Assembly: GCA_010645155.1 (NCBI GenBank) | Contig: CM021321.1 | Coordinates: 2,844,538-2,908,537, forward strand | Direction of reading: 5' to 3' | Length of the DNA: 64,000 nucleotides | Source: Tigriopus japonicus | Lineage: Eukaryota; Arthropoda; Copepoda; Harpacticoida; Harpacticidae | In this document: one piece after another, positions 29,201 to 39,394 of the stretch | How positions within the stretch are numbered: the stretch's first letter is position 1 | How the letters are laid out: each line of letters opens with the position of its first letter | Notes under the pieces: model-generated | Seen by the model: only the letters and a program-made list of their open reading frames with translations | What the model was told of the DNA's origin: nothing | Databases searched by the model: none | Made by a program: the position numbers and the translations under genes

Positions 29201-31821
29201 ACTCCGCGCTCACGAACAGGTCAGGGGGCGTGCAAATTTTGACAACGAATTCAAAGAAACACTGAAAGGAAGTTCGCTTGGAGTTGGTTCGATCGGCGTT
29301 GAAGTGTTCGAATGGGAATGCTTTAACGACGCCGGAGAATTTCCCTCTACGCATGCTTCTCGTTGATCAAACTCATGTTAAGGTCAAAAAGTAAGAGGGT
29401 TTACTTGAAGTTTACTTGAAGTTTAGTCAATGCTACTAGCACCCCTAGGCGCACTCTTAACATACCAGCTATTAATATTGTCATGGTTTATTTTTCGGGG
29501 AGCTTACAGCTTGAAATGGGTTCCAGGATAACTCGGTACATGGGATAACTTAACACTGGATAACTGGGTACCGCGGAAAACTCGGTACACCGGATAACTG
29601 GGTACAGCGGAAAACTCGGTACAGGAAGATTCAGTACAAGATAACTGGGTACATCGGATAACTGGGTACAACGGAAAACTCGGTACAAGAAGATTCAGTA
29701 CAAGATAACTGGGTACAACGAGTAAGTGGGCAAACCAGATAATAGGGTACACCACATTATATGAGTCATTGACTCTGAAGCATTATTGACCATATTTGGC
29801 GTGGCACCGTTCCATAAACTGTGGCAAAAAAATCCGGTGAAATGGTTAAATCTGACTAACTTCATAGTTAAATCTGACTAACATCATAGTTAAATCTGAC
29901 TAACTTCATAGTTAAATCTGACTAACTTCATAGTTAAATCTGACTAACTTCATAGTTAAATCTGACTAACTTCATAGTTAAATCTGACTAACTTCATAGT
30001 TAAATCTGACTAACTTCATAGCCATGGAAACCTATACCTTAAAACCTCTTGATAATACTTCAAGGACTTGGCGTGTTTATCACATCAATAATCGAGCCAA
30101 AATCTAAAGGATACATTTTTAATGCTTTCAAAAACGTTTTGAGAAAAGCAATTTAACACAGTTGTTTTCAGTTTTTGTCAAACAATCTTTTTCTAACACC
30201 CATCATCCTGACACTCACTTTTCTATTTATACCAGTTATCCTGTTTATGCAGTCATCCAATGCACCGTTATCCGGTGTACCCGGTTATCTTGTACTGAAT
30301 CTTCCTGTACCGAGTTTTCCGTTGTACCCAGTTATCCGGTGTACCCAGTTTTCTTGTACTGAATCTTCCTTTACCGAGTTTTCCGTTGTACCCAGTTATC
30401 CGGTGTACTAAGTTTTCCGCGGTACCCAGTTATCCAGTGTTGAGTTATCCCATGTACCGAGTTATCCTGGAACCCTTGAAATGTACTGAAACTCATTTTC
30501 CTTAACCCACAAACCCATTGCCATGTTCTAAATTTCACAGTAAAACTGCAGGTCTTTCGTACATATATTGGTTCTACGTTTTGTTATAAAATCAATTATC
30601 CTTGCAACATCACCACTTGTGCAACTCACAAGTTTTTCGCTTTTCAACTCAAAAGACTCGGGAGTCCAGCCATTCAAAATCTTATCTCTGGTTGCTAAAA
30701 ACAGCAACTACAGATAATGAGACTGCACGAATGGCTGAAATATGGAATGGTTTGAGCCTCACATATGTTGCTAAGCCTTTGAAGCTGTTTCCAGAAGTAA
30801 GGAGACCATGGACAAGCCCCCAAGAAGACGAAATGCTCAGCAAAGACTACGACCCTAGTTGAGTTCTTGACCAACTAAGATCCAAAAAATGTTTTTCTGA
30901 ATCTTGCTTTCCTTGCCTGACCTTTCATAAGAGGGAGTGGTAAAAACTTAGTATTCTAAAACCCTCAACAAGGGAGAACAACTAAATTAAATTCGTGTAG
31001 GTCCCTTTAAATTGTGGAGACCAAAGCGTTTGTGGATGACAAACGCATTGAATCAGTATTTTTTACTGTAGTTATTTAACGGATTTTTTTTCAGTGTGCC
31101 ATCTGATAGTTTTTCGAAAAAAAGATAGGTCAATTGCATCTCACATGGAGAGGCGAATGTGTCGACTTTGAGGAGTAGGAAGATCGATTGAACAATTTGT
31201 TCTGAATTTCTGAGAACTTGTGGATCAAATCAACATTTAAAGGCTTCATAGGCCCACTATCTTTCATATTTGAACAACTACGACTGTTTAGCTTCTTGAC
31301 CGACGAATGATACTTCTAAGAATACTATTAAGAGAACCTTTCAGATGACCTTTTATGAAATCTTACGTTCAGTTAATAACTAGAAGTACATAATACGATG
31401 TCTAGATCTAATCCCCATAGTATCTACTCTTGTTTAGTTCCCACGTGAGCCCAATGCCACTTGAGGTTTGTCCCAATCACGTGCCTAAACCAGTTGGCTT
31501 GATAAGAAGGAAAACAAAAACATTAAGTTCATGGAAGACTTTTTCTAACAGAAAACTAGTCAGCCAACCGGCTTCGTTCAAGGTTGCTACCTTGTTGCAA
31601 GATTCTTTTTTCCATTGACGCGTTGTTGCGGAATAGTAACGAAACCAAAAATATAATGTACGTGCTGTCTCGGGGCCATTAATCTCGCTTGCTACAAGTT
31701 TTAGGATGTGCTGAATAATGCTCAATTTCCTTTTTCAGATACCCAAAATATTCGTCTAGTGTTTGCCGCCGTGAAGGACACGATATTGCAAAATAACCTT
31801 GAAGAATACAACCTAATATAA
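20284..31821 (+). CDS. Gq-class G protein alpha subunit (two exons, 10.5 kb intron)
   Basis: Gq alpha subunits activate phospholipase C-beta downstream of GPCRs (family knowledge). Exons are 20284-21268 and 31739-31821, with the GT-AG intron at phase 1 directly after TCAT; 355 residues. The upstream open frame lacks an ATG before 20284, where MWCCAS begins (palmitoylation cysteines). Seen: GTGESGKST (40-48), [10 protein letters not shown], switch I RVRVPTSG (Arg178, Thr181; typical Gq reads PTTG), switch [18 protein letters not shown] (Gln205), [12 protein letters not shown] (Asn270), FTCAT. Exon 2 supplies [20 protein letters not shown] and ends EEYNLI, the Gq receptor-contact signature with Val replaced by Ile. 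The helical domain is divergent from standard Gq, so it may be a second, diverged Gq-type copy. The intron is packed with transposons. Exon sizes and split site mirror the neighbour at 14612. Confidence 0.92.
21685..22203 (-). other. unassigned 172-codon open frame in intron
   Basis: An unusually long open frame for this AT-rich intron, antisense to the Gq-type gene. It has no recognised domain, signal peptide or membrane segment and modest Ser/Phe/Arg content. It may be chance or a fragment of an unrecognised element. I do not claim a gene. Confidence 0.15.
22204..23579. other. intron sequence, no gene; one perfect palindrome
   Basis: AT-rich intron DNA. At 22925-22949 lies a perfect 12-bp-arm palindrome, GGAGAGTCCTGG, one T, then its complement, followed by a further CAGTCCTGGCC. 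Nothing else is recognisable. Confidence 0.4.
23580..23990. repeat. dispersed repeat, nearly uninterrupted copy
   Basis: The inverted counterpart of the interrupted copy at 10380-12540. It carries AACTCCATTGCAAGGCTGAA, TTGATAAAAAGTCAACCATG, GTGAACTATATTCGTGGCAG and GGATCTACCGTAAATTTC in one run. It serves as the empty-site reference that shows what was inserted in the other copy. Class unknown. Confidence 0.6.
23991..24539. other. intron spacer, nothing recognised
   Basis: AT-rich intron sequence with a TTTG microsatellite-like run near 24005-24020. No coding or repeat signal is recognised. Confidence 0.35.
24540..27118 (-). pseudogene. degenerate non-LTR retrotransposon with endonuclease and RT remains
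   Basis: Read on the minus strand, coding remnants appear in the expected order. The endonuclease (EEP) start has [16 protein letters not shown]...ILALQET (about 27020-26924), then a [15 protein letters not shown] stretch, then [13 protein letters not shown] (26640 region). [16 protein letters not shown] and [11 protein letters not shown] (about 25970-25870) mark the catalytic end of an apurinic-like endonuclease. A linker and RT N-terminal piece follow, then [20 protein letters not shown] (25320-25260), the block after the RT active site. The C-terminal tail is near 24834-24544. The YADD core is missing, apparently lost by an internal deletion around 25390-25480. Many frameshifts and stops make it a dead element. 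It is antisense within the Gq-type intron and probably of a jockey/I-type clade. Confidence 0.75.
27130..27315. repeat. short TIR-like repeat with CGCTTGGTTGG motif
   Basis: GACCGCTTGGTTGG near 27208 is inverted at about 27283-27300 as CCAACCAAGCGGTC. A relative in the opposite orientation lies at about 40560-40645 in the first UBR5 intron, sharing GATATCTT(G/A)ACTACTGGATGTC and TTGATCACAAAACCGGT-like sequence. Probably a small MITE family; exact ends are not defined. Confidence 0.4.
27660..28130 (+). pseudogene. 3' end of non-LTR element, split by a MITE
   Basis: The C-terminal coding end of the family also seen at 12.6 and 17.3-18.0 kb. Before the insertion the sequence matches the [17 protein letters not shown] region. 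After it, [18 protein letters not shown] and [15 protein letters not shown] precede a stop near 28059, and the 3' UTR ends GGAATCCCATTCCTTGTTGC then GGTAATAAAA. A 220-bp MITE interrupts the coding sequence. Confidence 0.7.
27714..27933. mobile_element. hAT MITE (CAGGGGTGTGCAAAC ends) inside a retroelement
   Basis: The element begins CAGGGGTGTGCAAACTTTTT and ends with its complement GTTTGCACACCCCTG, a perfect 15-bp terminal inverted repeat. It is flanked by perfect 8-bp duplications CTCTAAGA (27706-27713 and 27934-27941). The interior is rich in GCGGGCCAC/TTGGCC motifs. It has no coding capacity. Ends and duplication length fit the hAT superfamily. Confidence 0.92.
28131..28479. other. intron spacer, nothing recognised
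   Basis: Intron DNA between two mobile elements; no gene or repeat signal is recognised. Confidence 0.35.
28480..28997. mobile_element. 518-bp hAT-like MITE with perfect 8-bp target duplication
   Basis: The ends are AGGGGTGGGCGG and, on the other side, CACCCATCCCTAA, inverted relatives. Both are flanked by GTTGAAGT (28472-28479 and 28998-29005). Subterminal regions carry GTGTCGGTGCC / GGTGCCGGTGTCGGTGTC inverted motifs. No transposase frame is present. Confidence 0.82.
29006..29509. other. intron spacer, nothing recognised
   Basis: Intron sequence between the MITE and the foldback element. A 14-bp duplicate GTTTACTTGAA/GTTTACTTGAAG occurs near 29400. No gene. Confidence 0.35.
29519..30474. 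mobile_element. 956-bp foldback/MULE-like element with 9-bp target duplication
   Basis: Two long inverted arms (about 29519-29760 and 30230-30474) are built from variants of GGATAACTGGGTAC(C/A) and GGAAAACTCGGTACA repeated in tandem. Outer ends are GGTTCCAGGATAACTCGG and its complement. Flanks are perfect 9-bp duplications CTTGAAATG (29510-29518 and 30475-30483). Between the arms lies a 22-bp tandem array. There is no transposase. A 9-bp duplication plus long, internally repetitive arms is typical of foldback and Mutator-like elements. Confidence 0.88.
29845..30020 (+). repeat. 22-bp tandem repeat, 8 copies
   Basis: Eight head-to-tail copies of GTTAAATCTGACTAACTTCA plus TA, exactly 176 bases. 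Only a single base (ACATCA for ACTTCA in the second unit) differs. It sits in the loop of the foldback element. The near-identity implies recent expansion. Confidence 0.95.
30484..31738. other. distal part of the Gq-type intron
   Basis: No domain or repeat recognised. An 86-codon plus-strand frame at 30602-30862 is of unknown nature. The acceptor TTTTTCAG at 31731-31738 closes the intron. Confidence 0.4.
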
Positions 31822-32650
31822 GGAGAAAGCCATGCTCAAATGTACACGCAACGCATCAACAATGCACTTTGCTAATCCTCTCACAATGCATTCATATATC
31901 GATTCTTTCAATGTTGCTTATCCCCACACATCCACATCCTCACAAATGATTCTTTCTGATGAATAAATGTTAGCATGTGTTTCACTCAATGGAGACTGAA
32001 AAAATTGGTTGGCACTCAACTCACGCCGAAATCCATCATCCCTCCATTTGACAGGAGATTGTTCAATTTGTGGCAAATCTGGCCCCATGAGATTTTGCAT
32101 TCCGTCCTTTATTTAATCCTGTAAGAGTCACTGGATCACTATTCTTTCCATTATTTCGAGACTTTGGAATTGGTAGCAAAGAAGCATTATAATATGTTCC
32201 ACTTGCACATTAATTTGATCGAAATTTGACACCTAGTGCAATAGGCACATCTCTTTCAACTAACCATAGGCAAAGGAAAGAAAGTGATCCTTGAACAACT
32301 AGTTCCATTGATGGAGCAACGGTCAAGTTTGAGATTAATGCCACGAAAGTGAATTTGAAATATGTTGGAAGAGTTGCAGTGCTCGCTGGACATATGTAAA
32401 CGGAGGAGAAGTAAAAACCAAAATTGACTTGGAAGGCAAACATCTCATGTATATTTTAAGATATAAAGAATTTTTTACCTCTGACAAAAAGCCATGTCTT
32501 AGCTTTTAAATAAGTCAAGGCTAAAGTGTGGGCGGTTTTTTGTTTTGAAAATGATAGCAAAAAGGTAGAGGATCAGATTTGCTCCACGCACTTTAGTGAA
32601 TTCGTGGAGATCATGACCATTTTCAGCAACAATTAAACCACGGTCTACGA
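31822..32650. other. 3' flank of the Gq-type gene
   Basis: Probable 3' UTR and spacer. No gene is recognised before the MITE at 32651. Confidence 0.35.
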
Positions 32651-32898
32651 CAGGGGTCGGCAACCACTTTTGGGTCAAGGCCCACCAAATTTGATTACAT
32701 GTTGTCAGGGGGCCCACCAAGCAGACGTTGGTAGGTTCAGGGGACCACAAATCAACGATCAAAGAGCTCTGTGCCCACGAGTATAGTACTATGGATGTCA
32801 CACGAGCCCACTATTTTGGACATCCCCATAGCTCCTGGTCCCCCAAAGACCGCCCTTGGGCCCATATCTGGGACGGGGCCCCCGGTTGCCTACCCCTG
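32651..32898. mobile_element. hAT MITE, CAGGGGTCGGCAACC family
   Basis: Ends CAGGGGTCGGCAACC and GGTTGCCTACCCCTG are inverted. Flanks GTCTACGA and GTCCATGA match at 6 of 8 positions, so the duplication has decayed. The interior matches the 60740 copy (CCCACCAAATTTGATTA, CACTATTTTGGACAT) and is inverted relative to 13029 and 17038. Confidence 0.8.
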
Positions 32899-33114
32899 GT
32901 CCATGATAGCAAGAGGCTGAAGATACCTAGGAGACAAAGTCTGGTCATAAGGGCAGCTAGCGACCCGTCCTAGAGACTGGCCAATGAAATCTATGAATAC
33001 CTGACCAACACAGACAGTCGGTGATGTCATCCAACACACAGGAAGCCAAAGTTCATGATTAACGGAAACCTTCCCTTATCAGAAACACGTCTAAACTAGT
33101 TAGTATGGACGGTA

Positions 33115-33872
33115 TTCACAACAGGATTTCATGCCAGCAAGATTTTTCCACAAACATTGCGTACGCTTCCGAAACTTGCTTTGAAAGTATATGTTTTCTT
33201 TTTCTTCACTCGCAAATGAAAAAAGTCTGCAAATAATGGCATTAAAGTTATAAATATTAAAAGTTATCGTGTTCTATGAAAGTTAAGTAGAGTAATTTTG
33301 ACGGAGTGTCTCAGTTATGCTAATGTTGTATCTTTTGTGTTCTGAACTCTCTTTAATTAAGTTCCAGTCTTGTTTTGATGAAACTAACGGACCTAAATGT
33401 ACTCTACTGCTACAACTGCTCAAATTTAGTCAAACAGAATTAGTTGAGGTGCTGAACCGTCACAAGAGGACACAAGACGGCGGAAAGGGCTGAAGTATAT
33501 CCGTAAGGGTTGGACCTGTTGGTCCCTCAGAGGAGAATTAAAGACACAAATGGAATGATGTGTAGCAGTCGTAGCTGTACAATATATTTAGGTCCGTTAG
33601 TTTCATCAAAACAAGACTGGAACTTTATCAAAGAGAGTTCAGAACACAAAAGATACACTAGATTAACTGAGACACCCCATCAAAATTACTTTACTTAACT
33701 TTCATAGAACACGATAACTTTCATATTTATAAATTTAAAACCATTGTTTGCAGACTTTCTTCATTTGCGAGTGAAGAAATAGAAAACATTTACTTTCAAT
33801 GCAAGTTTCGGAAGCGTACGCAATGTTTGTGGAAAATCACACAACCTTGCTGGCATGAAATCCTGCTGTGAA
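33115..33872. repeat. long inverted repeat element, ~300-bp arms
   Basis: The left arm (33115 to about 33415) starts TTCACAACAGGATTTCATGCC. The right arm (about 33570-33872) ends GGCATGAAATCCTGCTGTGAA. The arms run inverted with about 90% visible similarity around a ~150-bp loop, for example CGTACGCTTCCGAAACTTGC against GCAAGTTTCGGAAGCGTACG. No target duplication longer than a few bases is evident. No coding frame. Probably a foldback-type MITE. Confidence 0.8.
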
Positions 33873-35822
33873 TTTACTGATGGGGTCAATCATAGATTGG
33901 ATTGGGAAAATTGATAATTGAACCAATTTTAGCCCTGATTGGAGAGATTGGTGATTGGATTGAGATTTTCAACCTGGCCCTTCAACAAACAGCATTGCCA
34001 AAATGACGAGAGAAATTGTAACGACACAAATGTGCCAATAATTAAAAGGATGAACCTAGAAACCATTCAGTGGATGTCTTACATGTTTGACTCTTGCCAA
34101 ATACACTGCCCAATTCCCATCAACGATGTATTTCTATAAGTTTTAAATGATGACTGTTATTGTTTGGTCCTGTTTAGTATTTTTTGGCAAGCCCTTCCGG
34201 CATGTAAATCCTCTCATCTTTAGTGATGCTGAAAACAATTGATCTATGGCCAGATTTTCAAAAATAGGGCACATTGTCATAAAGAATTCTTCAAAAATAT
34301 ATACCACAGACATATTCAATCCAATACAATCAAGTTATGTATAAGAATATTCCATGTATTTGATGTTGTGATCTCTTGAGGACGGGAAAAAGTTGAACAA
34401 ATGAAAAAAAAATCAAAACTTGTTTGCAGTCTGCAAAAGTAAAAATTGATAAAAATAAATTCTAGAAAATGCGAAAATAAATTCAGATTTAGTTGTAAAG
34501 CCAACAAATTTTTCTTTGAGCCAAAACTGCCAAAAATGAAAAAAGCTCCTGCCCACGATAATTATATTCAACATTGCCTTTCATGGAATTGGCAGAATTT
34601 TGATCACAGTTTTGAAACAATAGTGAGACTGCCTTGGCCTCCCTGATGTGATGCCAACACAGACTCATCTAGCTTTAGATGTGACCATGACAAAGAAGAC
34701 ATGAAATTTTATCATATCGAGACAAGACATTTAGCCAATGAAATTCAATTTAGGTTAGAGTCCCTTATAGACAATTTGATAACTCGTTCATGTTTCACCA
34801 ATAATGACTTGAAAAGACTTGAACATTTCTAACTTCATCATTGGAATATCGAGGAAAACAATTTCACAATGTACCACCCAGTCACACTGTGAAAAACCTT
34901 CGAAGAAGCATTGTTCTCGATGTGCTCGTGGAGAACCACCCTTATCACGCCCATTGCGTTGTTGCGAACTGGTTCAATTGGATTTGCAAACAGGACGGGG
35001 AAGAGGAAATTGGGTACCAAAAGAAACGCAAAATGCAAAAAGACGGCTGTCAAACTTCCATTTTCGAATCCCACAATTATCAAGAACACGAGGAACATGC
35101 CAATATAAATGGTGAACCAGAAAGCGTTTTGAAAAGAACCTATGCATACTGGCGAATCACATCTTGGACCCAAAATCCCATGTGTTTGCCACCATATCTC
35201 AGTGATCAATAATGACCAATACCTTGTAATACACATGGACTTTAATGAAAAGTCAGTGAAAAGGGTATGGACCTTAATCCACTCGCAAAATCCTCTTGAA
35301 AAAGAATTAAGAACCACATTTCCCCCGGAAACTCTCCCACGGACCAAAACGTTTCATTGCGCTCATCGATTACTTTACTTTAACAACTAAAATCGACAAT
35401 ATCATATCTATTCTTGGATTATCATGAAAAGGAGCGAAGTACAATCTAAAGCTCTGCAATATTTCTACAGTTTCAGGGTTGGAACAAATTGGAACTCTCT
35501 GATGTGCCCAATCTGTGACGGAATTCAAATGATAAGTCTCCCTGCTATTACTAATCCCCTGTGGTTATTGGACCTCTGAATTAAAGTTCAATTGAGAAAA
35601 TGTACACTAATTAGTGATTATATTGCATGTATTGGGACCACTGATGTTGTATGAACATTTGCATATGTCAACCGAATTTAACGTATTTCTATTTCCTCTT
35701 CCCGTACTCTTTATACAGCACAAGGTGTTTGGAGTGGACATACAATAAATAACATTTCAGGCTCGAATTTGCAAAATATTTTCACCATGTTCAACTAAAT
35801 TAGACATAAATGATATTTATGT
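33873..35822. other. intergenic with unassigned open frames
   Basis: Around 34838-35347 a 169-codon minus-strand frame with several hydrophobic stretches (IYIGMFLVFLIIVG, FLHFAFLLVPNFLF) overlaps plus-strand frames of 123 and 98 codons. I recognise no family. It could be a membrane-protein remnant or chance. The rest is AT-rich spacer. Confidence 0.25.
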
Positions 35823-36236
35823 CTAAATTTTGATGTTTAAGAGAAAACATAAATGATAAATGAAGAGGGGATGAACAGACTGCACGAATGCAATTTGGGA
35901 CTTTTTTGTGGGAACCATGGGCTTCATTTTGAGGGTGTTGACTTGAAGGTTATTGTCAAGGCAATCACCTTGCAAAATGTTGATGCTATTTAGCGGTCCT
36001 TTGCTGAAATTGATGAAAAGAAACAGGTTGTCTACACATTGAAAGTATTGAATTCCTTTGTCATTAATGGTGGGGCCTTGGTGACCTGGGCCTTTCGGCA
36101 GGTCAGAGACACAAAGGATAAGCAGTAGTGGATCCTTCATCATGAGATTGTGTTCTATTGAAACCTCAAATTTGTTAGTTTGAAAAGTACAACACACAAT
36201 TAATGATATTGTTGTATGCACTAACTTGCTTAACAC
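35823..36236 (-). pseudogene. decayed non-LTR reverse transcriptase fragment
   Basis: The minus strand reads DPLLLILCVSDLPKGPGHQG then GIQYFQCVDNLFLF and NSINILQGDCLDNNLQVNTL, collinear with the RT at 8.56-8.80 kb (SPILLNLYVSDLPKALTHQG, IQYLQYADDLVLL, NAINALQGYCQEKGLQVNTI). The catalytic YADD has become CVDN, so it is dead. About 350 bases of similarity survive. Confidence 0.85.
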
Positions 36237-39200
36237 CCTTCAATTTGCAAGGGTAAAACTGCTCAAGGTGTCTAGCCTTATGAACCATAATGTAAGAACT
36301 TAGTTGGGTGTTAGGGTAAATAACGAGTTCTCATGTAGTTGGAACTTGATTTCTATATGCATATAGTATCCCCTTAGTCATTACAAATGCATTTTTGGGC
36401 AATTTCATGCTTAGTCTTTTCACTCTTTGCCCTAATGCAAGCAATTTTGGAAACCCTGCATATTTCTGTGTTATTGTCAGTTAAAGTTGCGCTCAAAAGT
36501 AAACAAGCTTCATAAACCCAAATGTACTTACACGCTTATAATACGCTTATTGGCTTATAATACATATATATTTGATTTAAAACTCTTTCTTTTCATTTTA
36601 AATGATGAAGAATGGCTAAAATATTTTTACCGACTCTTAAAATAAGGTGCAAAGTTATTGGTTGAAGGTTTCAAATCGTGCTACTTTTGGAAACTGTTGG
36701 GCACCCTGAAATGCTTTTTCCCAGATTGACGAGATTGATTTTTGGACTGAGATTGGGGGCATCAAGATTGGTTCAAGGCTAGATTGAAAGACTGAACAGA
36801 TTGAATGATTGGGATTTTCCATCAGTACTAGCTAATCCATAGTCCATGCTGAACTTTGCCATTAACAGTGTTGCCAGATGGCAGTCTTGACCGCCAATTT
36901 CCCATGTTTCTGATAGTTTCATTTTTCCTCTGTTGGGGGATCTGTTTTTGTGCCCCAAAAAGTTTTTGGAAAAAGCAATGGGCGGTTGCTTTTTTTTGCT
37001 GATGGGAGACACTTTTAGTTGGGAAGATTTTCTGGATTGTTAGGGACAAGAAGCTCTGAATTTTTGGAGAGAAAGGCTAACAATGAGACTTTTCATTTCT
37101 AGTAGGATTGATTTTATTGCGTTCTTTTACAAACAAGAACTTGGGTTTATTGACTAGAGTGCTTATTTCAATTTTCAGCTCAATCAAATGCCGGAACCGT
37201 TTTGTGGTAAAACAATTACCAGAAAAGGGCGAGTTCATTTATTCTCGGGAGGATTTCCATTGAACTTTGAGAGAGCGTAGCTTTTGACTCCGACATTTGA
37301 TTGAGTTGAAAATTGAAATACGCATTCTAGTCAACAAAAACAAGGTCTCATTTGCAGGCGACCATAATTGATTTGTTCCTATTAGAAATCCTAATTCTTT
37401 TCGTAAGCCTCCCAGTCCAGAGAAATTCAGTGGTTCTTGGTGGGGAATAAGCTTTTCTTGTTGGTGTTTTCCAATAAGTTCCTAATCCACTTTTATAGAT
37501 AAAGTATCTATTAAAGTATTATTTATTGATTAATATCAATTCGTATTGAATAATGTTTGGAGACCATAACTGATTTGATTTTTGGTCTAAATGTTCAAGT
37601 CTAATGTTTTAGCAAAAAAGGTTCATAAAAGTATATGTCGGTTTAGAAAATGATAAACTGAGAATGATAAATCTGGATACGTTTTTCAAACATTTCTTTG
37701 ATTTTTTAGGCTAATTAGTTGTTAATCTTTTGTGTCTTTTTTGCTTATCAGTCCTGATAATCCATAAGCACATTTGCTTCTTTAGAATCTGAACGGACCA
37801 TGTGGCTAAAAAAATATGTATTTCATCGCAACAAGAACATCGTGGAAAGTATTCGTGATATTTGCTTGAATCTTATCTAGATTTCTTTGTAGATGTTACA
37901 TTGTGTTTTCATCAGATTGATCAATTTGGAGGATGCCGGGGTGTTGCTCTCCAACGTACCCAACTATTTATAATCAAGCATTTTCCTAAAGTTCAATTCC
38001 AATTGAAGAAAAAACGATAATGTATTTGCTAACTATTACCAATAAATAGTAGGCCAATTGCTTTTATTCCATGTCACATAAATTTCCAAGTAGGCATAAA
38101 AAATATCCACGATATTATTCGCTTGTGTTCGTGGCCGAATTTTTGCGTTGTCTCTCATATTTTCTGGCAGCACTGATCGCTAAATAACTCACTTCAGCGA
38201 TGACAGAAAGTAGAAAAAGATGAAAATGGTAGGACAAGAAATGTCGTCCTTCATCTTATTAGACACGGGTTCACGCGATCGGTTCATTGATTTTTACATG
38301 GTAGGGTGAAACATGGTACCAAAGTTTTTCATTACTGCTCTGATTTGCAGACATATCAATTACATCTAGTGTTTTGAACCGTTTTCAACAAACACTACGG
38401 GTAAAAACTGTTAAAACAAACGAAACGAAACCAAGACTCAGTTGTCGCTTGGGTTACAAGGGTTAAGAAACGAATATTATCTAGAAAAAGGCGAGCTAAA
38501 ACTCAAACAATATTTAGCTCAAATTGGCAGAGTTACAAACGGGCAATGTTTTCATCTCAAGGCAGAACAAGGATTTCTTAATGAAGTTCTGTGGTCTATG
38601 GGCAGAAGGAGCTACAAAAAGTCTGGCCAACTAGCACTTTTCGACGGTAACTTTGGAAAATTAGTGTTTTTTTCCGAGGGCAGAAGCATCGCAGAACTCG
38701 GATGAGGATTGGTTTAAATTTGGCCTTTTTCTGGCAATATTTGAATGCCACTACTATTATAAATGCTACTGTAGAAATGGCTTCGTTTTATTAAAAACAC
38801 GTTTGATTTGAAGAGAATTGGATGAACCGCAGTGCCCTCACTGAGAGAAAAGAAAATCGTAAAAATGTGATCTTCATCTTTCCATTAGGGTAATCAAATT
38901 TCCGTTTCAAGACCTCGTCTACCTTTTGACGTTTTCTAAAAGTAAATTCCTAACAAATTTTCATAACACTTGTCCAAGGATTTCTACGCTTTACTTTAGT
39001 TGCATTTCCGCGGTTTGCGTTATGTCTAAGGTATCACAACTCGAATTCCGAGCAAATTTAGATAACCCAACCAAAAGTCAAATCCATTCGAATGGACATA
39101 ACAACCCTTTCCGCGCCCAATCCTTCGTTTCAAAATCAGCCACTGGCCAGATTTGACTTCAGCTGACATCGTCGGCTCCAAAATCCAGTCGCCTTCACTC

Positions 39201-39394
39201 GAAACGAATCGGCAACGCTGATTTGGTTCTCTTTCATTCAACGAGGAAAGCGAACCAAAGAAGAACGTTTGTCCGTCCGTTTGTCTGTCAGTTTGTCCAT
39301 AGCGTGCGTGCGCGTTCGATCGCTCTTTTAGTATCGCTATTCTCGGACACGCCTACTCAACCGCGCGAATCCCAGCCCATCCTCGAGCCCGGTC
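36237..39394. other. intergenic and UBR5 5' region
   Basis: Apart from the small TIR element at 37150, no repeat or gene is recognised. An 87-codon frame at 38442-38705 is of unknown nature. The last ~200 bases before 39395 become GC-rich and are the probable promoter and 5' UTR of UBR5; no core promoter motif is clear. Confidence 0.35.
37150..37334. mobile_element. 185-bp MITE with ~47-bp inverted repeats
   Basis: The left end TTGACTAGAGTGCTTATTTC... and the complement of the right end TTGACTAGAATGCGTATTTC... continue as ATTTTCA(G/A)CTCAATCAAATG through about 47 bases with few mismatches. Related sequence (CGTATTTCAATTTTCAACTC) occurs at about 53898-53918 in a UBR5 intron, and more weakly near 40740. 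Non-coding; superfamily undetermined. Confidence 0.7.

Noticed and set aside
29845..30020. Regular 22-bp repeats resembling a CRISPR array
   Set aside because: The repeats are contiguous with no spacers, inside a eukaryotic foldback element. This is a simple tandem repeat.
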